From positions 2,480,001 to 2,544,000 of the forward strand of contig OZ241346.1 of the NCBI GenBank assembly GCA_965199875.1: a stretch of 64,000 bases of DNA. The letters are read 5' to 3'. A program made the position numbers and the translations under genes. The notes below the pieces were generated by a model that saw nothing but the letters and a program-made list of their open reading frames with translations, was not told where the DNA came from and ran no database searches. Below, piece after piece: positions 41,482 through 49,986 of the stretch. Position 1 is the first letter of the stretch. Each line of letters starts with the position of its first letter. Source of the DNA: VXYL01 sp965199875 (GTDB taxonomy: Bacteria > Pseudomonadota > Gammaproteobacteria > Pseudomonadales > Azotimanducaceae).

Positions 41482-42834
41482 ATGGCTGAAGTCTCCGAGC
41501 GCGAGCTTGAGCGGTTCTTCGCCGAGGTCGCCCCTCGGCTGGAAACCGCGCAGACGTTGGACGACGAGTTGGATCGGCAGCTCGCGCGCCGGTTCAACGT
41601 GTTCCGCTACTTGCGAACCGACGAGATGGGATTCTCTAGGATGATCGCCGATTTGCTGGATCCGGCAGGCGACCATGGCCAAGGAGCGGCGTTCTTGAAG
41701 CTCTTGACCGAAAAGCTGGAGTTCGCAACGGGAGTGCATCTTGACGACGCCAAGGTGCAGACAGAGCGGCAGATCCATGGCCGACGTCGCATCGACGTCG
41801 TCGTCGAGATCGACGGTAAGCACTGCCTTGCCATCGAGAACAAAAGCAACTTTGCCGACGATCAAGAAGATCAAGTTGAACACTACCTCGGCTGGCTCAA
41901 GAAAGAGTACGACCACTCCTTGCTCGTCTATCTCTCGCCAGCCGGCGACGGTCCGTCCGAAACGAGCATGGCCTGCGAGACCATCGAGGACCTTAAGACG
42001 GCGACTCCTCGGCGGTTTGTCATCATGCCTTGCGGCTCAAACAACGTCCCAGACGATAGGTTCGACAAATTGCGTCTTGAGTTCTCTCTCGTGAACTGGT
42101 TAGCCGATTGTCGGAAGAACTGCGATGTGGATCGGTTACGTTGGTACTTGCGAGAGGCAGAGACGTACTGCCGACAACGATACGGAGGGAAAGCGGTGAC
42201 GAACACAGCGAAAGGTGCAGTCGAGGACTTCTTGCGCAAACATCATGAGCACTTCACGACTGCGTTGGCCGTTTATGAGACGTGGCCCGAATTGTCAAGG
42301 GAAATTAAGTATAACTTTCTTGAGTTGATTAGGAACATAGTAAATGAAGATCTGGCGACCCTGTTTGACGGAGGCTCGGAGCCAAGCATATGGTGGGGCC
42401 ACGGTCCCAAGAGTTACAATAGCTACATCAGCATTCGTTGCAAAACTTGGCGACCCTATGTTGTCGATGGTCAAAATAATTTTACTGTCATTCAGATGGT
42501 TGCACAGTCGCCTGACGATGCAGGTTGGCATTATAGAGTATGGTCTCCCGCCATCGACGCAGTTTCAAAAGAAGATCGAGAAAGGAGAAGCGAACTCCAG
42601 CAGGAGCTCCGCATCACTAGATTGAGGTGGAACCAATGGAATCCGTGCTGGGAGTATGTTGATGAACGATACCGGGACTGGAACCCTCTTATTCCGAGAT
42701 TGCACGAAGAGGTCGAAGCGGCGCACGCAGGCAAAGGAAAAGTGGGCGGTGAAATCGCCAATGCTCTGGTGGAGGGATTCAAGGATTTCGCCGTCCTAAC
42801 GATTCCCAAGATCAAGACCATCGATGGGAGTTGA
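41482..42834 (+). CDS. PD-(D/E)XK nuclease family protein (PF14281-like)
   Basis: 450 residues. The nuclease core is RRRIDVVVEI (Asp105) followed by HCLAIENKSNFADDQ (Glu119, Lys121), then QVEHYLGWL, the pattern of the PDDEXK_4 family. The N-terminus (RRFNVFRYLRTDEMGFSRMI) also matches that family. The C-terminal 200 residues are not recognised. The coding stretch around 42290-42570 is distinctly AT-richer with codons unlike its neighbours, pointing to recent transfer. Such proteins occur in defence islands; direct function unknown. Confidence 0.75.
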   Translation: MAEVSERELERFFAEVAPRLETAQTLDDELDRQLARRFNVFRYLRTDEMGFSRMIADLLDPAGDHGQGAAFLKLLTEKLEFATGVHLDDAKVQTERQIHGRRRIDVVVEIDGKHCLAIENKSNFADDQEDQVEHYLGWLKKEYDHSLLVYLSPAGDGPSETSMACETIEDLKTATPRRFVIMPCGSNNVPDDRFDKLRLEFSLVNWLADCRKNCDVDRLRWYLREAETYCRQRYGGKAVTNTAKGAVEDFLRKHHEHFTTALAVYETWPELSREIKYNFLELIRNIVNEDLATLFDGGSEPSIWWGHGPKSYNSYISIRCKTWRPYVVDGQNNFTVIQMVAQSPDDAGWHYRVWSPAIDAVSKEDRERRSELQQELRITRLRWNQWNPCWEYVDERYRDWNPLIPRLHEEVEAAHAGKGKVGGEIANALVEGFKDFAVLTIPKIKTIDGS

Positions 42835-42994
42835 GCCGGCGCCAAGTTTTCGCAGTTGGGCGTCGTCAGCCAGCGTCTTGGAGGGCCCCGTTCGTCTGAT
42901 GCCCCGCAAGCCGAGCCATCGCCTCCCTCGCCATCGCAAATACCGCTTCGCGCGCCTCGGCGATCTGGCGGGATCGAGACGATGCCCCGAACGG

Positions 42995-44698
42995 TCAAGC
43001 GCGCTCGGTCGGGCGCGGCAGGTGGTGGCGCCGGTGGACGGGCTTCATCAGCGCGTTCGAGACCAAGGCGAGAAACAGCAGGAAGGCCATCAGGTACATC
43101 GCGCTGTTGTACAGGCTCGGGGTTGGATCGAGTGTGCCGGGCGGTGCGATTTCGAGGAGTTTGGCTAGCGTGACCGTCTTCTTCTCGATCAGCAGATCGA
43201 GTTGCTCGACCCCCGCGCCGAAGGTTGCGGCGAATTCGGCGGTGTCGACTGTCGCGGCCACGTCGTGGATCGCCCGGCGCAGGGAGTACTGCCGCAACGT
43301 CGTGATCGCGAGCGTGCCCAGAACGCCGGCCACGCTCCACGCGGTCAGCAAGCGCCCGTGGATGGCGCCGACGTGATGGGTGCCGAATAGATCGGCGAGA
43401 TAGGCAGGGATGGTTGCGAAGCCGCCGCCGTAGAAGGTGAAGAGCACCATCGTCACGACGCAGAAGCTCCCGAGCCAGACCACGCTCGGGTCGACGCCGG
43501 CTTGGCGCGCGATGAAGGGCAGCGACAGGAAAACCAGGATGCCGCCGAGGAAGAATATCCGGTAGGTCGCGTTTCGTCCGAGGAAGTCGGACCCGCTCGC
43601 CCACAGCAGCCTGCCGGCCATGTTGAACACGCTGATCAACACCACGTAGGTCGCGGCAAAGGCGCCGTCCACCACCGACGGCAACGTCGCGCCGAAGATT
43701 TCCGACATCATGGTCTTGGCAACGCCGATCAGGCCGATCCCGGCGGTCACGTTGAAGCACAGCATGATCCAGAGTTGGTAGAACTGCGGGGTTCTCAGGG
43801 CTTGGTCCATGTGGACGTGTTCATGCGTCATCATCTTGCGTGCCGCGGCCTCGGGGCTCGGCGGGGTCCAGCCCTCCGGTTTCCAATCCGGCGCGGGAAT
43901 GCGGTAGCTGAGCGCGGCCAGGAGCATCACCGTGAAATACGTCAGCCCCAGGACGAGGAACGTCGCCGCGGCGCCGACCGATCCGGTGCCGACCAGATAG
44001 ACGCCGGGCGCGCCGGGGATGATCATGTCGGCCACTTCGCCGGCGCCGACAACGACGACCTCCTGCATTCCGTCGCCGATCTCGACGAAGCGCCGCCCGG
44101 CGCCGGTGACGAGGTCGACGTCGGCGATCGCGCCTAGGTAGTCGGGCGCCTGATAGAACGTCCGCAGGCAGAACTCCTTCAAGGGAGTCGCGACGATGGC
44201 GCCGCCGCCGAAGCCCATGATCGCCATGCCGGTGGCCAGTCCGCGGCGGTCCGGGAACCAGCGGATCAACGTGCTCACCGGCGACACGTAGCCGAGCCCC
44301 AGGCCGCAGCCGCCGATGACGCCGTAGCCGAGATAGACGAGCCACAACTGGTGGAACAGGATGCCGAGGCTGCCGATGAGATAGCCGCCGCCCCAGCAAC
44401 TGGCGGCGACGATGCCGACGGTGCGCGGCCCGACGGTTTCGACCCATTTGCCCGCGCCGGCTGCGGCCAGTCCGAGGAACAGGATCGAGACTGCGAAGAT
44501 CCGCGCGACTTCGCTCAACGTCCAGTCGTCGGCAGCGGAGGCGGCCACGCCCAGCACTTTCGTCAACGCGGGATTGAAGATGCTCCACGCATAGACGGAC
44601 CCGATGCACATCTGAATGCCCACCGAGGCGGGCGGAACCCGCCAGCGGTTGAAGCCCGGAGGCGCGACGATTCGCTCCTTGGAGAAGAAGCCGGACAT
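42995..44698 (-). CDS. OFA-family (oxalate/formate antiporter-like) MFS transporter
   Basis: 567 residues with about 12 hydrophobic spans. The first part FNRWRVPPASVGIQMCIGSV and YAWSIF is typical of OFA transporters; SPVSTLIRWFPDRRGLATGM is the loop 4-5 signature. A central insertion (about residues 180-240) extends the protein beyond the usual 420-550. OFA carriers exchange small carboxylates; substrate not identifiable. A TGA at 42997 ends the gene, and the same frame continues as plausible helical sequence for another 40 codons without a start. Confidence 0.82.
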   Translation of the reverse strand: MSGFFSKERIVAPPGFNRWRVPPASVGIQMCIGSVYAWSIFNPALTKVLGVAASAADDWTLSEVARIFAVSILFLGLAAAGAGKWVETVGPRTVGIVAASCWGGGYLIGSLGILFHQLWLVYLGYGVIGGCGLGLGYVSPVSTLIRWFPDRRGLATGMAIMGFGGGAIVATPLKEFCLRTFYQAPDYLGAIADVDLVTGAGRRFVEIGDGMQEVVVVGAGEVADMIIPGAPGVYLVGTGSVGAAATFLVLGLTYFTVMLLAALSYRIPAPDWKPEGWTPPSPEAAARKMMTHEHVHMDQALRTPQFYQLWIMLCFNVTAGIGLIGVAKTMMSEIFGATLPSVVDGAFAATYVVLISVFNMAGRLLWASGSDFLGRNATYRIFFLGGILVFLSLPFIARQAGVDPSVVWLGSFCVVTMVLFTFYGGGFATIPAYLADLFGTHHVGAIHGRLLTAWSVAGVLGTLAITTLRQYSLRRAIHDVAATVDTAEFAATFGAGVEQLDLLIEKKTVTLAKLLEIAPPGTLDPTPSLYNSAMYLMAFLLFLALVSNALMKPVHRRHHLPRPTERA

Positions 44699-44850
44699 TT
44701 CCCCGATCTGCTCAACGCTGGGGAAGCGTCATCGCGGGCAGGAGCGACCCATGCGGCGGTGGCGGCAGAAGAACCGCCCGATCGCCTCTGCCGAGGCCAT
44801 GTTCAGCGCCGCGAACCGCGAGGCCGTGCCGTGGCCGTCCCCTCTCGCGA

Positions 44851-45159
44851 GAACCGTCAATCCCTCCAAACCGCCAGCGGCGTAGTAGTCGGCCCGTTCA
44901 GCGGACGGCACGAACTGCTTGAGAATGGTGTGGAACGCGGAGCCGCAGCGGTGCGCCCACCACTTGTGAAGGTAGGTGTTCGGCCGGAACAAGCGCTTGT
45001 TGAGCACTTCCTGCCACGACAGGCGATCCACGAACCGTTCGGGGAATTGCGCGTCTATTCGGCGGCTGGGCTGGTGCGCCTGGCCGAGCGTTCCGCGCTT
45101 GGCCGCCTGCGTCGGCAGCAGGTCGAGAGCCGCTTGTTCGGCTTCTGCGGGGAAACTTG
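44851..45159 (-). pseudogene. truncated duplicate of the methylase 5' region
   Basis: 309 bp matching 38169-38477 without gaps at about 88% by hand count. The minus strand reads FPAEAEQAALDLLPTQAA, LFRPNTYLHKWWAHRCGS and YYAAGGLEGLTVL, corresponding to residues 57-158 of the intact methylase, and stops matching immediately before its SAM motif I. Downstream the frame runs into unrelated sequence to about 44729. The two copies are in direct orientation and frame a 6.4-kb block with two ATPases, a nuclease and an MFS transporter. Confidence 0.85.
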
Positions 45160-45360
45160 GCGGGGCCATCCAGAACTCCGGTGTGGCAGTGGAAGCTGGT
45201 TTGTTGGGGCAACCCTCGGCGGCAGGGCGGTCGCCGACGGCCGCCATTGTAACGCCCGCTGCGTCATCACCGTGGCTTCACCTGGCTTCACGCTCGGTGG
45301 CTTGCGCCTGTCGCCGGGCTTGATTAGTGTTCGCCGAGTCGGCGTCGACTGGGTGGCGCG

Positions 45361-46203
45361 ATGCGTGGAGGCCAGCGTATGCGAGCGAATCGTGGAGCGA
45401 GCGCAATTCCCCAACTCGGTGGCGACGAGCCCCCGGATGCGCTTTACGCGGCCCTCTCCGAAGCTGGCTGCTTGGTGGTCACCGATGCGTTCCCGGCCGG
45501 GCAATGCAGGCGGATAGAGAGCGAGTTGGCGCAGGCGATGGCCGCTGCCCGCGTTGTAGAGGCGGACGACCCGAAGCAGTTCTATCCCGGCCGCACGCGG
45601 CGCGTGACCGGGCTGGTGAGCCGTTCGGAAACGGTGCGCGAAGTCATCACGCACGACCTGTCTCGGCAGCTTGCGGAACGCCACTTGGGTGCCAACTGCG
45701 AGCGGGTACAGCTGCACGTCACCGCCGCCGTCTCCATCGGCCCCGGCGCCCGCGCCCAAGTGCTGCATCGGGAGGAGGACCTGTTCCCGTTCTTCCCGGT
45801 GCCCCGGCCCAACCTCATTCTCGCGTCCATGTGGGCCATCAACGACTTCACCGCCGACAACGGCGCCACGTTGCTGGTGCCGGGCAGCCACGGCTGGGAC
45901 GCGAAACGCGAGGCCACCCCGAGCGAGGTGGCCGCCGCCCAGATGCCGGCGGGCTCGGTGCTCTACTGGTTGGGCGGCACGCTGCACGGCGGCGGCGCCA
46001 ACACGTCGAACCGCTGGCGCTACGGCGTCATTCTCACCTACTCGCTTGGCTGGCTGCGCCAGGAGGAGAACCAGTACCTGGACATCCCGCCGGAGGTCCT
46101 GGCGACGCTGACGCCCGAGCTGCAAGCGCTCACCGGCCATGCGATGCACGGCGGCCTTGGTTTCTCTGTGGCAGACTCGAGGGCGGCGGTCGAAGCGGCG
46201 TGA
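45361..46203 (+). CDS. phytanoyl-CoA dioxygenase (PhyH) family protein
   Basis: 280 residues. Fe(II)/2-oxoglutarate oxygenase fold: VLHREED (His136, Glu138) and GGTLHGGG (His209) supply the iron facial triad, with ILASMWAINDFTADNGAT and PGSHGWD between them and Arg218/Arg220 placed to bind 2-oxoglutarate. Members hydroxylate varied small molecules. No clear operon partner; followed by two decayed genes. The start at 45361 or the next Met at 45379 are both possible. Confidence 0.82.
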   Translation: MRGGQRMRANRGASAIPQLGGDEPPDALYAALSEAGCLVVTDAFPAGQCRRIESELAQAMAAARVVEADDPKQFYPGRTRRVTGLVSRSETVREVITHDLSRQLAERHLGANCERVQLHVTAAVSIGPGARAQVLHREEDLFPFFPVPRPNLILASMWAINDFTADNGATLLVPGSHGWDAKREATPSEVAAAQMPAGSVLYWLGGTLHGGGANTSNRWRYGVILTYSLGWLRQEENQYLDIPPEVLATLTPELQALTGHAMHGGLGFSVADSRAAVEAA

Positions 46204-46229
46204 GCGCAGGAATCTGCGAGCGGTAGCAA

Positions 46230-46248
46230 GGTGTGCGCCACTTGGTGG
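46230..46248 (+). repeat. solo copy of the Rpn-element terminal repeat
   Basis: GGTGTGCGCCACTTGGTGG matches 17 of 19 bases of the inner part of the inverted repeat that bounds the Rpn gene at 56029 and 57273. It lies just after the PhyH gene and before decayed genes, with no Rpn gene attached, so it may be the scar of a lost copy. Confidence 0.5.
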
Positions 46249-46306
46249 CAAACCAGCCAGCCCTCACACCTACGCCAGACCGCCGCGGTCGCCGACATCC
46301 CAGCCG

Positions 46307-46664
46307 GACTGCGAAGGCGGCGCGGCTTCCCCCGGCAAACATCCAGAGAACGCGGTGAGCCGCGAAGAACTCATCGACAACGTGATGTTCTACTGGCTGA
46401 CGGCCACCGGCGCTTCCTCCGCGAGACTGTACTGGGAGAGCTTCAACCGCGCCTTCGGGCAGGGCGAGGCGCAAAGGTGCAGGTGCCGACCGGATGCACA
46501 TTTTCCCCAAGGAAATCGTGCCCACGCCGCGCAGCTGGGCCGAACAGCGCTACGGCAACATCGTCTACTGGAACGAATTGGAGAAAGGCGGCCACTTCGC
46601 GGCCTTCGAGCAGCCCGAGATCTTCGCGGACGGACTGCGAAAGTGCTTTCGAGCGATGCGGTAG
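46307..46664 (+). pseudogene. epoxide hydrolase C-terminal fragment
   Basis: Three frames in succession read parts of the C-terminal region of an EHN-type epoxide hydrolase: HPENAVSREELIDNVMFYWL and SARLYWESFNRAFGQGE, then KVQVPTGC, then IFPKEIVPTPRSW and YGNIVYWNELEKGGHFAAFE ending FRAMR and TAG. At least two single-base losses separate them, and the N-terminal catalytic half is missing. A non-functional remnant. Confidence 0.75.
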
Positions 46665-46707
46665 ACGGAGAGATTCCCGCAGCTTTGCAGTGGGGGCGAC
46701 GTATCAG

Positions 46708-47333
46708 GTGAAGAAGAAACGGCGCTACGGCTTCATCGGCGCCGGGGGCATCGCCGGCGCCCATCTGCGCGAGCTGGCGCGCCGTGACGACGTGGAGCTG
46801 GTGGCGATGGCGGACATTTCCGAAGCCGCCATGCAGCGCCACGGCGAAAACTTCGGCATCGGCGACAAGCCCTCGGACCGCGCGAATCCATGTGGAAAGG
46901 CTGGGACCACACCACCTACACCGTCGAAGACCTAGCCGTCGGCCGCATCCGCTTCGCCAACGGTGCCGTCGCCCACGTCGAGGCCGCCTTCGCCTTCCAC
47001 GGCGAAGACACTTGGAACTTCGAACTCATGGGCGACCAAGGTGGCGCCCGCTGGAACCCACCGCAAATCTACCGCGACGAACAAGGCCACGGTGAACAAA
47101 ACCCCCGCCTGGCTCCCCGAGGACTCCATCTTCACCGCAAGATGGACAACTTCGTCGACCACTGCCTCCACGACAAGCCAACGCTCGCGCCGGTGGAGGA
47201 TGGATTGGCGGTGCAGCGGATGCTGGACGGGCTGTATCGGGCGGCGGAAAGTGGAGAGGAAGTGGGGAAGCAGGTGAAGCCAAGTGTGGCTGCCGCCTCG
47301 CCGACAACCTTGGCCACCGTGGTAGCTTACTAG
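46708..47333 (+). pseudogene. Gfo/Idh/MocA-family dehydrogenase remnant
   Basis: The N-terminal NAD-binding piece is KKRRYGFIGAGGIAGAHLRE and on to MADISEAAMQRHG; about 46890 onward, in another frame, reads C-terminal sequence (TVEDLAVGRIRFANGAVAHV, FELMGDQGGARW, KMDNFVDHCLHD). Roughly 200 central residues are missing. Within the C-terminal part the stretch NKTPAWLPEDSIF is readable only in a third frame, indicating two further compensating indels. Its TAG shares the tetramer CTAG with the stop of the next gene on the minus strand. Confidence 0.72.
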
Positions 47334-47933
47334 GTCTGAAGCAAATCCCAAAGGACTTTGAGCAGCCAACCACCGAACACGGCACCGACCATCATCAACA
47401 GTGACCACCACCGAAGACCGCGCTCACCGCGATTCCGTTCTTCTTGCAGGAGCTTGATATCGTGCACTGCCGCCGTGAGAAAGCCGCGATGTTCCAGCAG
47501 TTTTTCGAACCATCCGTCGTACAACTCCCTCTGCGCGACATTCCGGTTTCCCGCGCGATTGGGATATAACCCCCTCGATCACGTTGATGTCGTGTCGGAT
47601 GTCGGCAATTCTGCTGCCCGCGACTTGGGATGTGGATGTCGGGAATGTCTGTGTCAGGTTGTCAATGAATTCGGTGAGCTCCATGACAAGCCCGTCAATG
47701 AGGTCGTGATAGGCGCACTTGAGCGCGTGGTCCATCCGCGCAATCAACTCCCGCTCGCGCTCCGGGCTTGGGTTTTGAGCGTCCTTCAGGGCGATGAACT
47801 CGACCGCAGCGCGGAGGGCGTAGCGCAGTTCGTTGAGCACTTCCACCGCCGGCAGTTCGCCAACGCGCTGCTCGTAGAGCTTGAAGCGTTCGGCCAGCGC
47901 ATTGTGCTGCGCCGCGAGATCGCGCACATCCAT
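47330..47933 (-). pseudogene. hypothetical C-terminally membrane-anchored protein, frameshifted
   Basis: No family recognised. From ATG at 47933 the first 130 residues are helical and charged (MDVRDLAAQHNALAERFKLY, IADIRHDINVIEGVISQS). Near 47550-47562 the frame shifts; the continuation reads RNVAQRELYDGWFEKLLEHR, TAAVHDIKLLQEE and ends with a transmembrane helix WWSLLMMVGAVFGGWLLKVL. Joined, it would be about 200 residues with a cytosolic coiled domain and a C-terminal anchor. It lies 24 bp after a 73-codon gene, probably one operon. Confidence 0.5.
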
Positions 47934-47957
47934 GTGACGTGGGTAACTGCTGCGGGC

Positions 47958-48179
47958 TTAGGACGACTGCTCGACGTGCTCACTCAGCCAACGATCGATG
48001 CGTTGCAAGCGGTCGCTGTGCCCTTCCCGGCGGGCTTGCCACTCCGCGGGGGTCGCAAAGCGCCCGCGTTGGATGAGGAGATTGCCCCTGCCCAATCGCA
48101 TGGCACGGCTCTTGATGGCCCCGTCCAGACAGCTCTGGAGCCGTTCGGCTGTCACTTCCTGTCGCTTTCGATCGTCCAC
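47958..48179 (-). CDS. small hypothetical protein
   Basis: 73 residues from a GTG at 48179 preceded by GGAGGGAAA, a good ribosome site; the frame also opens at 48332. Charged helical sequence (MDDRKRQEVTAERLQSCLDG, GRFATPAEWQARREGHSDRL) with no cysteine and no membrane segment. No family recognised. Co-oriented with the anchored protein gene 24 bp downstream; a strong palindrome lies 120 bp upstream. Confidence 0.45.
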   Translation of the reverse strand: MDDRKRQEVTAERLQSCLDGAIKSRAMRLGRGNLLIQRGRFATPAEWQARREGHSDRLQRIDRWLSEHVEQSS

Positions 48180-49031
48180 TTTCCCTCCAGCAGGTTGCGA
48201 TCGTGCTCTCAAAGCGGAACCACGGCGATGGTCAAGACTATTCCAGCTCTTCGCCACCCTCTTTTGATGCAAGACGCACCATCTGCACAAACTGTCGTGC
48301 AGTCTGCAACATCGTGTTGCAGACTGCAACACCCCGTATCAAAGCCCTTGTACGGGGCTACTACGAGCGCAAGCGGCGGCTGCGCGAGGAGGGCGTGAGG
48401 TCTGGTTCCGCGCAGCGGCCGCCGAAGACCCTAGGTGGGACACTCCCTATGAACCGGAGAAATTCCTATCATATCAATAGGTTATCAAAAAAGACTACGG
48501 GCGCGTCGAGAAGCGCACCGCCGACAGACTGGCACGACTGGGCACCTCTCGGCCATTGGCAAGGTAGCCGCCGAGCGGCATGCCAACGGGCGCGGCGAGC
48601 ACTCGCGGTTGCCCTGCTCACAACGTCTGCTTTGCTTTCTCGGCTAGAATCCTGGTCATCGGGCGCCAGAGCCCCCACACCCTTATGGCCCGCACACCAA
48701 AAGCGCGATTCCACCCCCGCGAATCCCCGGTGCGCTCCGTTAAGCATGCCGCCAATGCCGGCAAAAAAAGATCGATGAAGCGAAACGCGGGGCGTCCGCG
48801 CACACGCTTCGGACGGATATCGCGGGACTGGCCCCGTGCCTCAGAATTGGACATGATGGTCACTCACTGCTCGTTTGGACCTCCAAGGATGCCTGTATCC
48901 ACATCCAGTTTCAAGCCTCCCTTGCGGCCTAGGGCGAAGGTTCCGATAACGACGACGTGGGGAGCGGCGAACACGCCTGAGGTCAAGCGCGAGCCGCTCA
49001 ACGGTTTGCTTGCCGACGGCCATCGAGACGA
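48180..49031. other. gene-poor segment upstream of fmt
   Basis: 852 bp without a convincing gene. It contains the palindrome at 48299, an AT-rich patch around 48459-48495 and, on the minus strand at about 48870-49010, a protein-like tail (FAAPHVVVIGTFALGRKGG and DVDTGILGGP before a stop) that may be the end of an unidentified broken gene. rsmB, expected next to fmt in many gammaproteobacteria, is not here. Confidence 0.4.
48299..48327. promoter_or_regulatory. perfect 13-bp palindrome with 3-base centre
   Basis: GCAGTCTGCAACA (48299-48311), TCG, TGTTGCAGACTGC (48315-48327). It is followed by a weaker stem (CCCCGTA 48332-48338 with TACGGGG 48351-48357). No T-run, so an operator for the small minus-strand operon at 48179 is more likely than a terminator. 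Confidence 0.4.
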
Positions 49032-49970
49032 TCAGGCAGTAGGCGCCGCAAAGCGGGTGCCGTCGAAGAGCAGGCGCGGGTAGCCGTTCGCGGCGCTTTG
49101 CATCGGCTGAACGACGCCCTTGCCGCGGTTCAACTGCACGCAGCGAATGGCAAGAGCGCCTTCGCCACAGGCCACGTGCCAATCGCCGGCGGCGCGGCGC
49201 AGCGTTCCCGGTTCGCCGTCGATGTCCGTGGCGCTTGGCTGCGCCGCCAGAATGCGCAGCCGGGCATCGCCCGCCGTGGTGTAGGCGGCCTGTCGGCCGC
49301 CGAGCGCCCGCACCTGGCGGTGGATGGCCACGGCGGCTTGCTGCCAGTCGATGCGCGAGTCGTCGGCGGTCAGCTTGGGCGCGTAGGTTGCCGCCCGGTC
49401 GTCCTGGGGCTGGGGAATGATGTCCGGCAACCTGTGCAGAACGTCCAGCAGGGCGTCGGCGCCCAGCTTGGCCAATGCGACGGAAACCGAGCCGGCGGTG
49501 GCATCGGCCGAAAGGGGCAGCCGGCGGCGCAGATACACCGGGCCGGCATCGAGCCGGGCGGCGATTTGCATGATGCTGACGCCGGTTTCGGCATCGCCGG
49601 CCATGATGGCGCGTTCGATCGGCGCGGCACCCCGCCAACGCGGCAGCAACGAGGCATGCACGTTCAAGCAGCCGAGGCTTGGCGCTGCCAGCACCGGCGG
49701 TGGCAGCAGGAGGCCGTAGGCGGCTACCAGCAGGCAGTCGAACTCGCGCAAACGGGACGTCTCGGCCGGCAACCTGGTTGGCGTGCGAACTTCGATGTCG
49801 GCGGCGGCGGCGAGGCGGCGCACCGGGCTCGGCGTCAGCTTTCTGCCGCGGCCGGCTGGCCGATCGGGCTGGGTGTAGACCAAGCCGACGCGGTGGGGGG
49901 AATCCAAAAGCCGTTCGAGAACGGTCGCGGCGAACGCCGGGGTACCCGCGAAAGCCACGTTCCACGCCAT
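49032..49970 (-). CDS. fmt: methionyl-tRNA formyltransferase
   Basis: 312 residues from ATG at 49970 (a TTG two codons earlier is also open). Formylates initiator Met-tRNA with 10-formyl-THF. Landmarks: VAFAGTPAFAATVLERLL, YTQPDRPAGRGRKLTPSPV, the catalytic CLNVHASLLPRWRGAAPIER and DAETGVSIMQ. Follows def by 16 bp on the same strand, the normal def-fmt pair. The gene that usually follows, rsmB, is replaced by unrelated sequence. Confidence 0.96.
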   Translation of the reverse strand: MAWNVAFAGTPAFAATVLERLLDSPHRVGLVYTQPDRPAGRGRKLTPSPVRRLAAAADIEVRTPTRLPAETSRLREFDCLLVAAYGLLLPPPVLAAPSLGCLNVHASLLPRWRGAAPIERAIMAGDAETGVSIMQIAARLDAGPVYLRRRLPLSADATAGSVSVALAKLGADALLDVLHRLPDIIPQPQDDRAATYAPKLTADDSRIDWQQAAVAIHRQVRALGGRQAAYTTAGDARLRILAAQPSATDIDGEPGTLRRAAGDWHVACGEGALAIRCVQLNRGKGVVQPMQSAANGYPRLLFDGTRFAAPTA

Positions 49971-49986
49971 GGGCAAGCGGCGGAGG

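Noticed and set aside
42867..42994. Forty in-frame codons after the MFS stop that look helical and protein-like
   Set aside because: No start codon precedes the plausible part except an internal ATG; possibly a former C-terminal extension but not supportable as a gene.
48618..48863. An 81-codon minus-strand frame in the gap before fmt
   Set aside because: No family resemblance, no ribosome site and competing equally long frames; listed only as gene-poor sequence.
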